Assembly (NCBI RefSeq): GCF_002218195.1
Contig: NZ_CP022336.1
Span: forward strand, 3,405,001 to 3,469,000
DNA: 64,000 nucleotides
Origin: Sphingorhabdus sp. SMR4y
Lineage (GTDB): Bacteria; Pseudomonadota; Alphaproteobacteria; Sphingomonadales; Sphingomonadaceae
Reading direction: 5' to 3'
The translations under genes were made by a program, and so were the position numbers. Shown here in pieces: positions 54,052-63,543 of the stretch. How positions within the stretch are numbered: position 1 is the first letter of the stretch; each line of letters starts with the position of its first letter. The notes beneath the pieces were generated by a model. The model searched no databases. It had not been told where the DNA came from and was given only the letters and a program-made list of their open reading frames with translations.

Positions 54052-54477
54052 TTAGTTGCCGGAGGATAGCGCGTCGACCATTGCCCGTACCGGGCTGATA
54101 TCGTAGCCCGCGTTTCCGGCCAGCCTGGCGATTTCGTCGGCTTCGACACCCTGTTTCGCCTGCGCCAGGGCCCACAGCAGGGTGGAGCGGGTGCCCGAGC
54201 GGCAATAGGCAAGCGTCTTGTCACCATCGGCAAGCGCGGCGATCATGGCATCGACCTGTGGGCCGGAAAAGCCGCTATGGGTGATCGGTATCGCGATATA
54301 TTTCATGCCCGCGTCCCGCGCTGCCGCTTCGATATCCGCGCTCTGTGGCGCAGAAGGATCTTCTCCGTCGGGGCGGTTGTTGATGATCAGGCTGACACCT
54401 TCAGCCTTGGCCGCTACGATATCGTCCAGGGTGATTTGCGGGGACACGCTGATATTATCGTTAATTTTCCGGAACAT
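54052..54477 (-). CDS. BLH/DUF442 phosphatase-like protein (TIGR01244)
   Basis: 141 residues. MFRKINDNISVSPQITLDDI, GVSLIINNRPDGEDPSAPQS, YIAIPITHSGFSGPQVDAM, and the Cys-loop LAYCRSGTRSTLLWAL (CxSGTRS) make up the family. Related proteins are involved in sulfide oxidation or biofilm control. An upstream ATG at 54585 (ATGA overlap with recQ) would add 36 residues with a signal-like helix. The internal start at 54477 is preferred for its strong GAGGAGA site. Confidence 0.8.
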   Translation of the reverse strand: MFRKINDNISVSPQITLDDIVAAKAEGVSLIINNRPDGEDPSAPQSADIEAAARDAGMKYIAIPITHSGFSGPQVDAMIAALADGDKTLAYCRSGTRSTLLWALAQAKQGVEADEIARLAGNAGYDISPVRAMVDALSSGN

Positions 54478-54581
54478 GATTTGGGTCTCCTCTGTCGGAA
54501 TATTGCTGTGGGTTGCGGTTGCCGCGCTCCAGCCGGTGAAGGCAATAGGTAATAAAACGGGGATGAATTTCCTGTATCGGG

Positions 54582-56360
54582 TCATGCCGCTTCGGTGACC
54601 TCCCGAATCACTGCCAAAAAGGCTTCGCCATGTTTTTCCAGTTTCGCGGTGCCGATGCCGGGTAGCTCGCCGAGCGCCGACAGGCTGTCCGGTTTAAGGC
54701 CGGTCATATCACGCAACACGCTGTCGTGGAAGATAACATAAGGCGGAACGCCGAGTTCCTTGGCCAATTCCATCCGTTTCTGCCGCAAAGCCTCGAACAG
54801 CGGGTCGCCGAAAGGGTTGGGAGAAGTGCTGCTGCCGCGCCGTTTGCGCGAGACACGCTTAGGTGGTTCGACAATGGCGACGTCCTGTTCTCCCTTGAGT
54901 ATACTGCGCGCTTCCGGGCCGAACATCAGACCGCCATGTTCGGTATTTCTCAGCGCGTCTCGCAAGAGCAGCGAGCGGGACACGGGTTTGATCAGCGGTG
55001 CTTCCTCTTCGCTGACAATATCGAATACCGACAGCTGGTCATGACCACGGGAGACTATTTTCTCGTCTTGCCGGCCGGTCAGCACCGCTTCCAGATGGGT
55101 GACGCCGAAACTCTGTCCGGTGCGATAGACGGCGGACAGAAATTTGCGGGCCAGCTCGGTGACGTTCCGGGTTTTCGGAGCATTCAGGCAATTGTCGCAA
55201 TTGCCGCATTGCTCCGGCGGGTTCTCGCCGAAATGACGGAGCAGCACCGCACGCCGGCAGCCCGGTGTTTCGACCAGACCACCGAGAGCCGCCAGCCTTG
55301 TCCGCTCGCTTTCCAGCCGGGCTTCGTCGATTTCCCCCAGCCGCTGCCTTGCCCTTGCGAAATCTTCCGCACCCCAGAACATATGCGCCTCTGCCGGATC
55401 GCCATCGCGGCCGGCGCGGCCGGTTTCCTGATAATATGCCTCGATCGACTTGGGCAGGCCGGCATGGGCGACAAAGCGGACGTCCGGCTTGTCGATGCCC
55501 ATGCCAAAGGCGATCGTCGCGACCATCACCATATCTTCGGATGCGACGAAATCATGCTGGTTCTGCTGGCGCACTTCCGGTGGCAGGCCGGCATGATAGG
55601 CGCGGGCGCTACGCCCGGTGGCAGCGATCTGGCTGGCCAATTTCTCGGTTGCGGCTCTGGTCTGGGCATAGACAATTCCGGGGCCGGGTATGCGATCGAC
55701 GAGATCGCCGACCTGCCGTGCGAGACCGGAGCGCGGGCTCATGCTGTAGCGGATATTGGGTCGGTCAAAGCCGGCAAGAATCAGACCATCGGGATCGATG
55801 CCCAACTGAACCAATATATCGTCGCGGGTATGCGCGTCGGCGGTGGCGGTTAGCGCCAGTCGCGGTACCGCGCCGAAATGGTCGAGCAACGGGCGAAGCA
55901 GCCGGTAGTCGGGACGGAAATCATGGCCCCATTCGGATACGCAATGCGCTTCGTCGATTGCGAAGAGCGAAATATTTGTTTGCTCCAGCAATTCCCGGAA
56001 ATGCGCTTGGGACGCGCGTTCCGGCGCGGCGTACAGCAGGTCCAGTTCACCGGCCTTCAGCCGGGCAATCGTCTCGGCACGATTGTCATCGGCCGAGGTG
56101 AGGGTGGCCGCCCTGATTCCGACCGCTTCGGCGCTGCGCAACTGGTCGTGCATCAGCGCGATCAGCGGCGAAATCACGATGGTCGTGCCGCTATTAGCAA
56201 GGGCAGGGAGCTGATAGCAAAGCGATTTTCCGGAACCGGTCGGCATCACCGCGAGCGTGTTCTGCTTCGCCATTATCCGGTCCATCACCTGTTCCTGCAT
56301 GCCGCGAAAGCTGGAGTAGCCGAATGTCGATTTGAGCAGCGGAAGGAGGGTTTCGGTCAT
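54582..56360 (-). CDS. recQ: ATP-dependent DNA helicase RecQ
   Basis: 592 residues. FGYSSFRGMQEQVM (motif 0), MPTGSGKSLCYQLPAL (Walker A), IDEAHCVSEWGHDFR (Walker B and aromatic loop), GRAGRDGDPAEAH, the zinc-binding CRRAVLLRHFGENPPEQCGNCDNC and the C-terminal HRDC domain (LFEALRQKRMELAKELGVPPYVIFHD) are complete. It unwinds forked DNA in RecF recombination. It ends with an ATGA overlap upstream of the BLH gene. Confidence 0.95.
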   Translation of the reverse strand: MTETLLPLLKSTFGYSSFRGMQEQVMDRIMAKQNTLAVMPTGSGKSLCYQLPALANSGTTIVISPLIALMHDQLRSAEAVGIRAATLTSADDNRAETIARLKAGELDLLYAAPERASQAHFRELLEQTNISLFAIDEAHCVSEWGHDFRPDYRLLRPLLDHFGAVPRLALTATADAHTRDDILVQLGIDPDGLILAGFDRPNIRYSMSPRSGLARQVGDLVDRIPGPGIVYAQTRAATEKLASQIAATGRSARAYHAGLPPEVRQQNQHDFVASEDMVMVATIAFGMGIDKPDVRFVAHAGLPKSIEAYYQETGRAGRDGDPAEAHMFWGAEDFARARQRLGEIDEARLESERTRLAALGGLVETPGCRRAVLLRHFGENPPEQCGNCDNCLNAPKTRNVTELARKFLSAVYRTGQSFGVTHLEAVLTGRQDEKIVSRGHDQLSVFDIVSEEEAPLIKPVSRSLLLRDALRNTEHGGLMFGPEARSILKGEQDVAIVEPPKRVSRKRRGSSTSPNPFGDPLFEALRQKRMELAKELGVPPYVIFHDSVLRDMTGLKPDSLSALGELPGIGTAKLEKHGEAFLAVIREVTEAA

Positions 56361-56439
56361 TCTTCATTCTCTAGCCAGAGACGACCGCATGCGAAACCGC
56401 AAAAAAGCGAATGACCGAAAATGTAATCCCGACTTCGGG

Positions 56440-58248
56440 TCAGGCGGGTTCTCGCTGATCCTCCGCCTGGCGCTTCCACATGTCTGCATACAGACCGCGC
56501 TTGTCCAGCAATTGCCTATGGCTGCCGCGTTCCGCAATCCGCCCTTCGTTCAGTACGATGATTTCGTCTGCATGGGTAATCGTCGACAGCCGGTGTGCGA
56601 TGATCAGGGTTGTCCGTCGCTCCGATATTTTTGCAAGTGTTGCCTGAATCTCGTCCTCTGTGCGGCTGTCGAGCGCCGAGGTGGCTTCATCGAGGATCAG
56701 GATCGGCGGATTTTTCAGCAGGGTCCGCGCAATTGCGACGCGCTGTTTCTCGCCGCCGGATAATTTCAGCCCGCGCTCGCCGACCTGCGTGTCATAGCCG
56801 TCCGGCAGTTTGGCGATAAAGCCGTCGAGGGCTGCGCCGCGCGCGGCGTCCTCGATCTCCGCCTGGGTGGCGCCTTCGCGGCCATAGCCGATATTATAGC
56901 CAATGCTGTCGTTGAACAGCACGCTGTCCTGCGGAACGATCCCGATCGCGCCGCGCAGGCTGTGCTGCGTGACTTCGGCTATGTCCTGACCGTCGATCAA
57001 TATCCGCCCGTCCTGCGGATCATAGAAACGGAACAGCAGCCGCGCGATTGTCGACTTGCCGGCACCCGAAGGCCCGACAATCGCCAGCGTACCGTCCGCC
57101 GGGACCTCGAAATCAAGGCCGTGCAAAATCTGGCGGTCATCGTCATAGTTGAACACGACATTCTCGAACCGCACCGTGCCCTCGGAAATTTCCAGCGGCT
57201 TCGCACCGGGCCTGTCGGTCACTTCCTGTCTGGTGTCGATGAGCTTGAACATTGCATCCATGTCGACCAGCCCCTGACGGATGGTACGATAGACCATGCC
57301 GAGCAGGTCGAGCGGCCGGAACAGCTGCATCAGCAGCGCGTTGACCAGCACCAGATCACCGACCGTGAGGTCGCCCTGTTGCCAGCCGTAGACGCTGAAA
57401 GCCATCGCCCCGATCATCGTCAGGTTGGTGATGATCGACTGGCCGATATTGAGCATACCGAGCGAATTTTCCGATTTGACCGCCGCCGCCGCCCAGTCCT
57501 TCATCGCCTGGTCGTAACGCTCGGCCTCGCGCCGTTCGGCGGTGAAATATTTGACCGTTTCGTAATTCAGCAAGGCATCGACCGAGCGGCCGATCACTCT
57601 CGTGTCCATGTCGTTCATCTTCGCCCGCAGCGCGTTGCGCCAGTCGGTGACCTTGCGGGTGAAGATGATATAGATGGCAACCATCGCCATCGTGGCGACG
57701 ACCAGACCGAAACCGAACTTGATCTGGAAAATCACCAGCACCGCGGTCAGTTCAACAACGGTCGGCGCGATATTGAACAGCAGGAAATAGAGCATGATAT
57801 CGATGCTCTTGGTGCCGCGTTCGATGATCTTTGTGACTTCGCCGGTGCGCCGACCAAGATGGAAACGCAGCGACAGGCTGTGGAGATGGGTGAAAACATT
57901 GGTTGCGAGGTGGCGCGCTGCCTGCTGGCCGACCTTTTCGAACGCGATATTGCGCATATTGTCGAACAGCACCTGACCGAAGCGGGCGAGGCCATAAGCA
58001 GCGACAAGGGCGAGCAGCACGGTCAGCTCGGTTCCGAGATCCTCGTCCGACATGCCGTCGATAACCGCCTTGTACAGAAACGGCATCGTAAGCACTGCCG
58101 CCTTGGCACAGAGCACCAGCAAGCCGGCGATGATGATCCGCAGCCTGAGCCCCGGCTCGCCCTTGGGCCAGAGATAGGGCAGGAAACGCTTGAGCGTCGG
58201 GATCATCGGAGGATCGATCTGACCCTCGGTGGCATAATCAGGTGGCAT
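56440..58248 (-). CDS. Atm1-type ABC exporter (fused permease and ATPase)
   Basis: 602 residues. Six helices cover about 35-320, with LSLRFHLGRRTGEVTKIIERGTKSI and LNYETVKYFTAERREAERYD, the Atm1/ABCB7 marks. The ATPase has GPSGAGKSTIARLLFRFYDPQDGRILIDGQD, LSGGEKQR and LDEATSALD. The closest known protein I can name is NaAtm1 of Novosphingobium, which exports glutathione-metal conjugates. An inner-membrane homodimer is expected. A Fe-S or heavy-metal role is inferred from that relation. Confidence 0.88.
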   Translation of the reverse strand: MPPDYATEGQIDPPMIPTLKRFLPYLWPKGEPGLRLRIIIAGLLVLCAKAAVLTMPFLYKAVIDGMSDEDLGTELTVLLALVAAYGLARFGQVLFDNMRNIAFEKVGQQAARHLATNVFTHLHSLSLRFHLGRRTGEVTKIIERGTKSIDIMLYFLLFNIAPTVVELTAVLVIFQIKFGFGLVVATMAMVAIYIIFTRKVTDWRNALRAKMNDMDTRVIGRSVDALLNYETVKYFTAERREAERYDQAMKDWAAAAVKSENSLGMLNIGQSIITNLTMIGAMAFSVYGWQQGDLTVGDLVLVNALLMQLFRPLDLLGMVYRTIRQGLVDMDAMFKLIDTRQEVTDRPGAKPLEISEGTVRFENVVFNYDDDRQILHGLDFEVPADGTLAIVGPSGAGKSTIARLLFRFYDPQDGRILIDGQDIAEVTQHSLRGAIGIVPQDSVLFNDSIGYNIGYGREGATQAEIEDAARGAALDGFIAKLPDGYDTQVGERGLKLSGGEKQRVAIARTLLKNPPILILDEATSALDSRTEDEIQATLAKISERRTTLIIAHRLSTITHADEIIVLNEGRIAERGSHRQLLDKRGLYADMWKRQAEDQREPA

Positions 58249-58315
58249 GGCTGCGGATGTAGGACTGCGCGGGCCGAAAGTCTATCCGGCTAAATCGTGC
58301 AGCAGGGCGATGCGC

Positions 58316-60415
58316 CTAGAAACTGCCGCTTACGGTCAACCGGTAAATCAGCCCGAACTGCCGGCTGCGATCTTCGACAAAGGCAATCGGGCTGTCGCGC
58401 CGGTCGGTGTAGACTGTACGGGTGAAATTCTCGCTGCGGCCGAACAGATTCCCCAGATTGGCCTGCACCGTCAGCCCCAGCACATCCTTATGCTCGAGGA
58501 AAATCCAGCTATAGGGCGCGCCGGTGCGAAAATGGTTGGTCTGGTCGAGACGGAGAAATTTCGAATAGCGGGAATCCTCGATGCCAGCGCCCCATGCCCA
58601 GTTGCTGCCGGGAATGTCATGGCGCAAAGTCGCCTCGTAGGAGAATATCTTGTCATCGCCGATCCGCCGGAAAATCCCGGTCAGGGGATCGCGTAGCGCG
58701 CTTTTGCGAAGCTCGCCCTCGAAATCCAGCTTCGCTCCGGTCCAGCCGATCGGATCAAACAGGATACTGGTCACCATTTCCACGCCGTAGCTGGTCGCGC
58801 TGTCGAGATTGCCGCGCGCCTCGGTGGTCGCCGTGATCGGAATGGAATCGACGATATCGCTGAAAGTCTCGCCATAGATATTGACGGTCAAGGATCCCCA
58901 TGGCCCCAGCTTCTGTGTCGCCTCCAGTTCCGCACGCCAGCTTTGCGGCGGCACCAGCTCGGGATTGCCGGCGCTGCCGTTATTCTGTGAAACATCCACC
59001 GACTGGACGAAATCAAAGAAGTTGAGCTGGCCGACCAGTCGCTCGACTTTCAGGCTGACATCAAGATCCGGCTGTGCTCTCCAGGCCAGAGAAACCGAGC
59101 CTTTCGGGCGCAGAAAAGTCCGGCTCTGGCCAACCGCGCCGCTCTGGCTGATCTTGCTATATTCACCCCCCAATGTTGCTTGCAGAGTCAGGCTCTCTGC
59201 CAGGGGACGCCCATAGGAACCGATGATCTCGCCGCGATATTCGGTGACCTTGCTGTTGGCATTGGTCAGTGCGACCGGCTGGAATATCCCCTGATCGTCC
59301 AGCACCGCGAGCATGCCTTCATTGTCGAGAAAATTATAGGCGCCTTCGACGCTGATACCCCAGTCGGTTCCGCCGGCGGTTTTCCAGCCATATTCCGCGC
59401 GCAGGATCGACTCCCCCTCGTCGGTGACGGTGTCAAAACGGCTGCCATTGGCGGGGGTGATCCCGTCGGTAAATGTCTGGCCGAAGAAATTGCTGACCGG
59501 ACTATGTTCAAACCGCTGCAAGCCAATCAGCTTCAGCCGACCCCCGCCAAGGCTGGTTTCATAATCAGCGCTAAACTCGGCATTCCACTCGTTCTCGCGG
59601 CTGGAATATCGTTCGAAAATATCGGGCTGCCCGGCCTGGGTGCGATTGGTATCCACCGTTTCCCTGCGCCGGAACCATTGATAGGCAGCATTGGCATTGA
59701 ATATCGCGCCGCTGTCGCTGGTCAGGCTGTAGGCGCCGCTCAGCTTGGGCTGATCCTGCCGATAGCGGGCAATCTCGTCGCGCTTGAACAGCAGATTGCC
59801 AAAGCGATCGGTGACCTGTTCCGGTCCCTCGACACCGTTGCGCGCGGCGTCATTCTCGACCGACAGGGTAAAATCGCCTTGGCCCAGCCTGCCGCTGACC
59901 GATGCTTCCCCGGACAACCAGTCGTTGCCCGCGCGCCGCCATACCGGTTCCCATTTGAAATTGCCGCTCAGACCGCCGGCCTCGTTTGCATTGGTCACAA
60001 GATTGAGCACTTGGCCGGACAGGCCGGAAATGCTCAGCGTGGCGCCATCAACAATCTCGATTCGCATGACACTGGCGGCGGAAATCCGGCCGAGAAATGT
60101 AAAGGCATCGCTATTCTTGCCAGAGATGCGCGCGCCGTTGATCAGGACATTCTCGTCAGCCTGTCCGAGTCCGCGTTGGTTGCTGTCACCGGTGTCGATG
60201 GTAAATCCGGGGACCTGGCGAACCATATCAAGCGCGGTCCGGGGATTGAAACGGGAAAACTGGCCCGCATCATATATCTGCCGCCCGTCTTCGGTGCGTG
60301 GCTGCAGCGAGACCATATCTGCTGTCTGAGACTGTGCGGGCGCGGCCATCAGCAACGAGGGTATCGCCACCGACATGACCAGACCGGTCAAAACGAATTT
60401 TCTGTCCTGCACCAA
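58316..60415 (-). CDS. TonB-dependent receptor (plug-domain protein)
   Basis: 699 residues. A signal peptide (to about 30) precedes a plug that starts FSRFNPRTALDMVRQVPGFTIDTGDSNQRGLGQADENVLINGARISGKNSDAFTFLGRISAASVMRIEIVDG. The rest is beta barrel, with a C-terminal LTVSGSF ending in Phe. No ligand is suggested by neighbours. The 131-base upstream region contains a BlaI/MecI-type palindrome. Confidence 0.85.
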   Translation of the reverse strand: MVQDRKFVLTGLVMSVAIPSLLMAAPAQSQTADMVSLQPRTEDGRQIYDAGQFSRFNPRTALDMVRQVPGFTIDTGDSNQRGLGQADENVLINGARISGKNSDAFTFLGRISAASVMRIEIVDGATLSISGLSGQVLNLVTNANEAGGLSGNFKWEPVWRRAGNDWLSGEASVSGRLGQGDFTLSVENDAARNGVEGPEQVTDRFGNLLFKRDEIARYRQDQPKLSGAYSLTSDSGAIFNANAAYQWFRRRETVDTNRTQAGQPDIFERYSSRENEWNAEFSADYETSLGGGRLKLIGLQRFEHSPVSNFFGQTFTDGITPANGSRFDTVTDEGESILRAEYGWKTAGGTDWGISVEGAYNFLDNEGMLAVLDDQGIFQPVALTNANSKVTEYRGEIIGSYGRPLAESLTLQATLGGEYSKISQSGAVGQSRTFLRPKGSVSLAWRAQPDLDVSLKVERLVGQLNFFDFVQSVDVSQNNGSAGNPELVPPQSWRAELEATQKLGPWGSLTVNIYGETFSDIVDSIPITATTEARGNLDSATSYGVEMVTSILFDPIGWTGAKLDFEGELRKSALRDPLTGIFRRIGDDKIFSYEATLRHDIPGSNWAWGAGIEDSRYSKFLRLDQTNHFRTGAPYSWIFLEHKDVLGLTVQANLGNLFGRSENFTRTVYTDRRDSPIAFVEDRSRQFGLIYRLTVSGSF

Positions 60416-60487
60416 ATCCCCGGGCCTCCGCTTCCAATGGAGCGCTGCTATGTCCGATTGGTTGCAGTCGATACCGGCTTTCGATAA

Positions 60488-60501
60488 ACTACATTCGTAG
60501 T
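60488..60501. promoter_or_regulatory. BlaI/MecI-like operator upstream of the second TonB receptor
   Basis: ACTAC-ATTC-GTAGT, a 14-base perfect dyad (5-bp arms, 4-base centre) 73-86 bases before the receptor ATG. It resembles the ACTACA/TGTAGT operator bound by BlaI, MecI and CopY repressors. No such regulator gene is in the window. Confidence 0.45.
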
Positions 60502-60546
60502 CGGATGAACAGCTTCTGCTATACGGGGCAATAAACCATTCAAATC

Positions 60547-60816
60547 TTATGGTTTATGGAAGAACAGCACCCAGGCCGCCGCACAATTGGCCAGCGTGTA
60601 GACAAAATAGAAAATCACCGCGGTGAGCATCCCCATATTGGCAAAAATCATGGCCGCGGCGAGCATGAAAAATTCCAGGAAATAGCTGCCGTAAGGGCCA
60701 AGAATTTTCCGGAAACTGCCACGCGCTTCAGCCATGAGCGGATGGTTGCTTTCGAGCATGGCCTTGTGCATCGCGAAATTGCCGATACCGCACAGGAAGA
60801 TGACAAGAATATACAT
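60547..60816 (-). CDS. Small inner-membrane protein of unknown function
   Basis: 89 residues. An N-terminal hydrophobic segment (MYILVIFLCGIGNFAMHKAML) is followed by a soluble loop (ESNHPLMAEARGSFRKILGPYGSYFLEFF) and two further membrane spans (AAAMIFANMGMLTAVIFYFVYTLANCAAAWVLFF). It ends HKP. Not recognised. It lies upstream of and on the same strand as the second TonB receptor, 131 bases away, and is divergent from the next SDR. Confidence 0.6.
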   Translation of the reverse strand: MYILVIFLCGIGNFAMHKAMLESNHPLMAEARGSFRKILGPYGSYFLEFFMLAAAMIFANMGMLTAVIFYFVYTLANCAAAWVLFFHKP

Positions 60817-60897
60817 GGCTTCAATATAGACCGCTTTGCTGTCATTGTCATTGGATCAGATAAACAAGCCTCGGGTCGAGAGGTGTTGGAGGGGCAG

Positions 60898-61716
60898 ATG
60901 GATTTTGCAGACAAGACAGCGGTCATCACCGGCGGTGCGACCGGTATCGGGCTGGCGCTGGCCAGGCAGATGGGCAGGGCAGGTGCCCGGATCATCCTGT
61001 TCGAACCGCGCGAGCATCGTTTGCAGGAAGCCGTCACCACGCTGGCAGCGGACGGCATCGACGCCAAATATAGGGTCGGCGATGTCGGCAAGCCGGAGCA
61101 GGTAGAGGCGCTCGCGGACTTTGCCTGGGCGGAGAATGGTCGCGGCGATATCATCGTCAACAATGCGGGTGTCAGCGGCGGACGGAAAGGCGTGCTGGAC
61201 ATGGACTTGGCCGAGGCAAGGGCGCTGTATGACGTCAATTTCTGGGGCGTGTGGCATGGCATTACAGCCTTTGGAAAACGCTACCAGGCCGATGGTCTGC
61301 CCTCCGCAATCTACACGACGGGATCGGAAAACAGCCTGTTCAACGCCCTGCCGAAAACCGGCGGTGCTTATGTGTCGAGCAAACATGCTGTACTCGGCCT
61401 GATGGATGTATTGCGCCGTGAAGCTCCGGACAATATCGAGCTCGGCCTGATCATTCCCGGCTGGGTCAAGTCGGAACTGTCCGAGCTGCAGGCCGACGAA
61501 GCCATGGACACGGACGAATTTGCCGCGACCATTTTCAAACAGATGCAGGCGGGCGAATATTATCTGGTCAGCCATCCCTATAATGTCGTGCGCATGGAAG
61601 AACGCTGGGCCGAGGTCTATGGTGCCTTCGAAAAATATGCGCCGCGGCACGAGGGCGATGATCAGATGGATGTCCAGCTATGGGTGGAGCGGATGCGCGC
61701 GGCGCGGAAGCGCTAG
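60898..61716 (+). CDS. Short-chain dehydrogenase/reductase
   Basis: 272 residues. TGGATGIGLALARQ binds the cofactor, NNAGVSGG, GSENSLFNALPKTGGAYVSSKHA provides Ser-Tyr-Lys (YVSSK). The C-terminus (EERWAEVYGAFEKYAPRHEGDDQMD) is long and unlike GQ-type SDRs. The substrate is unknown. A strong GGAGGGG ribosome-binding site precedes the ATG by four bases. Confidence 0.85.
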   Translation: MDFADKTAVITGGATGIGLALARQMGRAGARIILFEPREHRLQEAVTTLAADGIDAKYRVGDVGKPEQVEALADFAWAENGRGDIIVNNAGVSGGRKGVLDMDLAEARALYDVNFWGVWHGITAFGKRYQADGLPSAIYTTGSENSLFNALPKTGGAYVSSKHAVLGLMDVLRREAPDNIELGLIIPGWVKSELSELQADEAMDTDEFAATIFKQMQAGEYYLVSHPYNVVRMEERWAEVYGAFEKYAPRHEGDDQMDVQLWVERMRAARKR

Positions 61717-61762
61717 GCCATCGCCCCTGCCTGCGCAGGGGCGACGCTTCAGTGCCGCGGGT

Positions 61763-63286
61763 TCAAACGCCTTCCAGCAAACCTTCCTTCCTGATCTTCT
61801 CCTGCCACACCAGCGGCGCCAGATGGTGCACGCTCTGCCCCTCGGCATCGACCGCGACCGTGACCGGCATGTCCTGCACTTCGAATTCGTAAATCGCCTC
61901 CATGCCGAGCTCTTCGAAGCCGACGACCCTGGAGCCCTTGATCGCGCGCGACACCAGATAGGCGCTGCCGCCCACTGCCATCAGATAGGCGCTCTTGTGC
62001 TTCTTGATCGAACCGACGGTGTCCAGCCCGCGCTCGGCCTTGCCGACCATCGCCAGCAGGCCCTGTTCCAGCATCATGTCGGTGAACTTGTCCATCCGCG
62101 TCGCGGTGGTCGGGCCGGCCGGGCCTACCACTTCCTCGCCCACCGGATCGACGGGGCCGACATAATAGATAACGCGTCCCTTGAATTCGACCGGTAATTC
62201 TTCGCCCGCTTCCAGCATGTCCTTGATCTTCTTGTGCGCAGCGTCGCGCCCGGTCAGCATCTTGCCGTTGAGCAGCAGCCGGTCGCCATGTTTCCATGTC
62301 GCCACTTCGGCCGCATCGAGCTGGTCGAGATGCACGCGCTTGGCTTCCGAAGACGGGGTCCAGTTGACGTCCGGCCATTCGTCCAGCTTCGGCGCTTCAA
62401 GATAGGCCGGGCCGCTGCCGTCGAGCGTGAAATGGGCGTGACGGGTAGCCGCGCAATTGGGGATCATCGCGACCGGCTTGCCGGCGGCATGACAGGGCCA
62501 GTCGTTGATTTTCACGTCGAGAATGGTGGAGAGCCCGCCGAGCCCCTGTGCGCCAATGCCCAAAGCGTTGACCTTGTCGAAAATCTCGATGCGCATCTCC
62601 TCGATATCGTTGCGCGGTCCGCGTTCTTTCAATTGCCCCATGTCGATCGGATCCATCAGGCTCTGCTTGGCGAGTAGCACGGCGCGTTCGGCGGTGCCGC
62701 CGATACCGATGCCGAGCATACCGGGCGGGCACCAGCCGGCGCCCATTTGCGGAACCATCTCCAGCACCCAGTCGACAATATTGTCGCTCGGATTCATCAT
62801 CTTGAACTTGGACTTGTTTTCCGACCCGCCACCCTTGGCCGCGACGTCGACGGAGACGGTGTCGCCGGGCACCATTTCGACATGCAGCACACTCGGCGTA
62901 TTGTCCTTTGTGTTGCGTCGGGTGAAGGCGGGGTCAGCGAGGATCGAGGCACGCAGCTTGTTCTCCGGATGGAGATAGGCGCGGCGCACGCCCTCATCGA
63001 CGATTTCCTGCATCGATTGCGACGTGTCGTCGAGTCGGCAATCCATTCCCCATTTGACGAAGACATTGACGATGCCGGTGTCCTGACAGATTGGCCGGTG
63101 GCCCTCGGCGCACATTCTCGAATTGGTCAGGATCTGCGCAATCGCATCTTTGGCCGCCGGCGATTTCTCTGCTTCATAGGCTTCGCCGAGCGCCCGTATA
63201 TAATCCATCGGGTGATAATAAGAGATGAATTGCAGCGCGTCTGCGACGCTCTCGATCAGGTCGGCGGTCTTGATAGTCGTGGTCAT
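61763..63286 (-). CDS. Class I fumarate hydratase (iron-sulfur)
   Basis: 507 residues with fused alpha and beta parts as in E. coli FumA/FumB. The alpha domain is ADALQFISYYHPMDYI, then CAEGHRPICQDTGIVNVFVKWG, the first Fe-S cysteine in CQDTG, and PGMLGIGIGGTAERAVLLAKQSLMDPI. The beta domain has GRDAAHKKIKDML and GPTTATRMDKFTDMML. It interconverts fumarate and malate. ATG 63286 (MTTTIKTADLIESV) is chosen from the family pattern. A 257-base upstream region separates it from the divergent EamA gene. Confidence 0.93.
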   Translation of the reverse strand: MTTTIKTADLIESVADALQFISYYHPMDYIRALGEAYEAEKSPAAKDAIAQILTNSRMCAEGHRPICQDTGIVNVFVKWGMDCRLDDTSQSMQEIVDEGVRRAYLHPENKLRASILADPAFTRRNTKDNTPSVLHVEMVPGDTVSVDVAAKGGGSENKSKFKMMNPSDNIVDWVLEMVPQMGAGWCPPGMLGIGIGGTAERAVLLAKQSLMDPIDMGQLKERGPRNDIEEMRIEIFDKVNALGIGAQGLGGLSTILDVKINDWPCHAAGKPVAMIPNCAATRHAHFTLDGSGPAYLEAPKLDEWPDVNWTPSSEAKRVHLDQLDAAEVATWKHGDRLLLNGKMLTGRDAAHKKIKDMLEAGEELPVEFKGRVIYYVGPVDPVGEEVVGPAGPTTATRMDKFTDMMLEQGLLAMVGKAERGLDTVGSIKKHKSAYLMAVGGSAYLVSRAIKGSRVVGFEELGMEAIYEFEVQDMPVTVAVDAEGQSVHHLAPLVWQEKIRKEGLLEGV

Positions 63287-63543
63287 GAATACTCCAGAAT
63301 GTCGACGGAATGCGGTTGGATTGCCTTTAGGCCGATAAGACGGCAGCGGGCAAGTTTTTGTGGTGTAGCATTTTCCGCACATCACCCGTCAGGGATATCA
63401 CGCCAATATGGCGGAATGCGGCTATCAATATCGTGCAAAATGTAAATCGGCGCTCGCTTCACGCTGCGATTGCGAAAAAGCCGGTGAAAAGATACGGACG
63501 TCGGAGCGGGAAATATCAAAGGCACATCAAGGAACCCAAGGCT

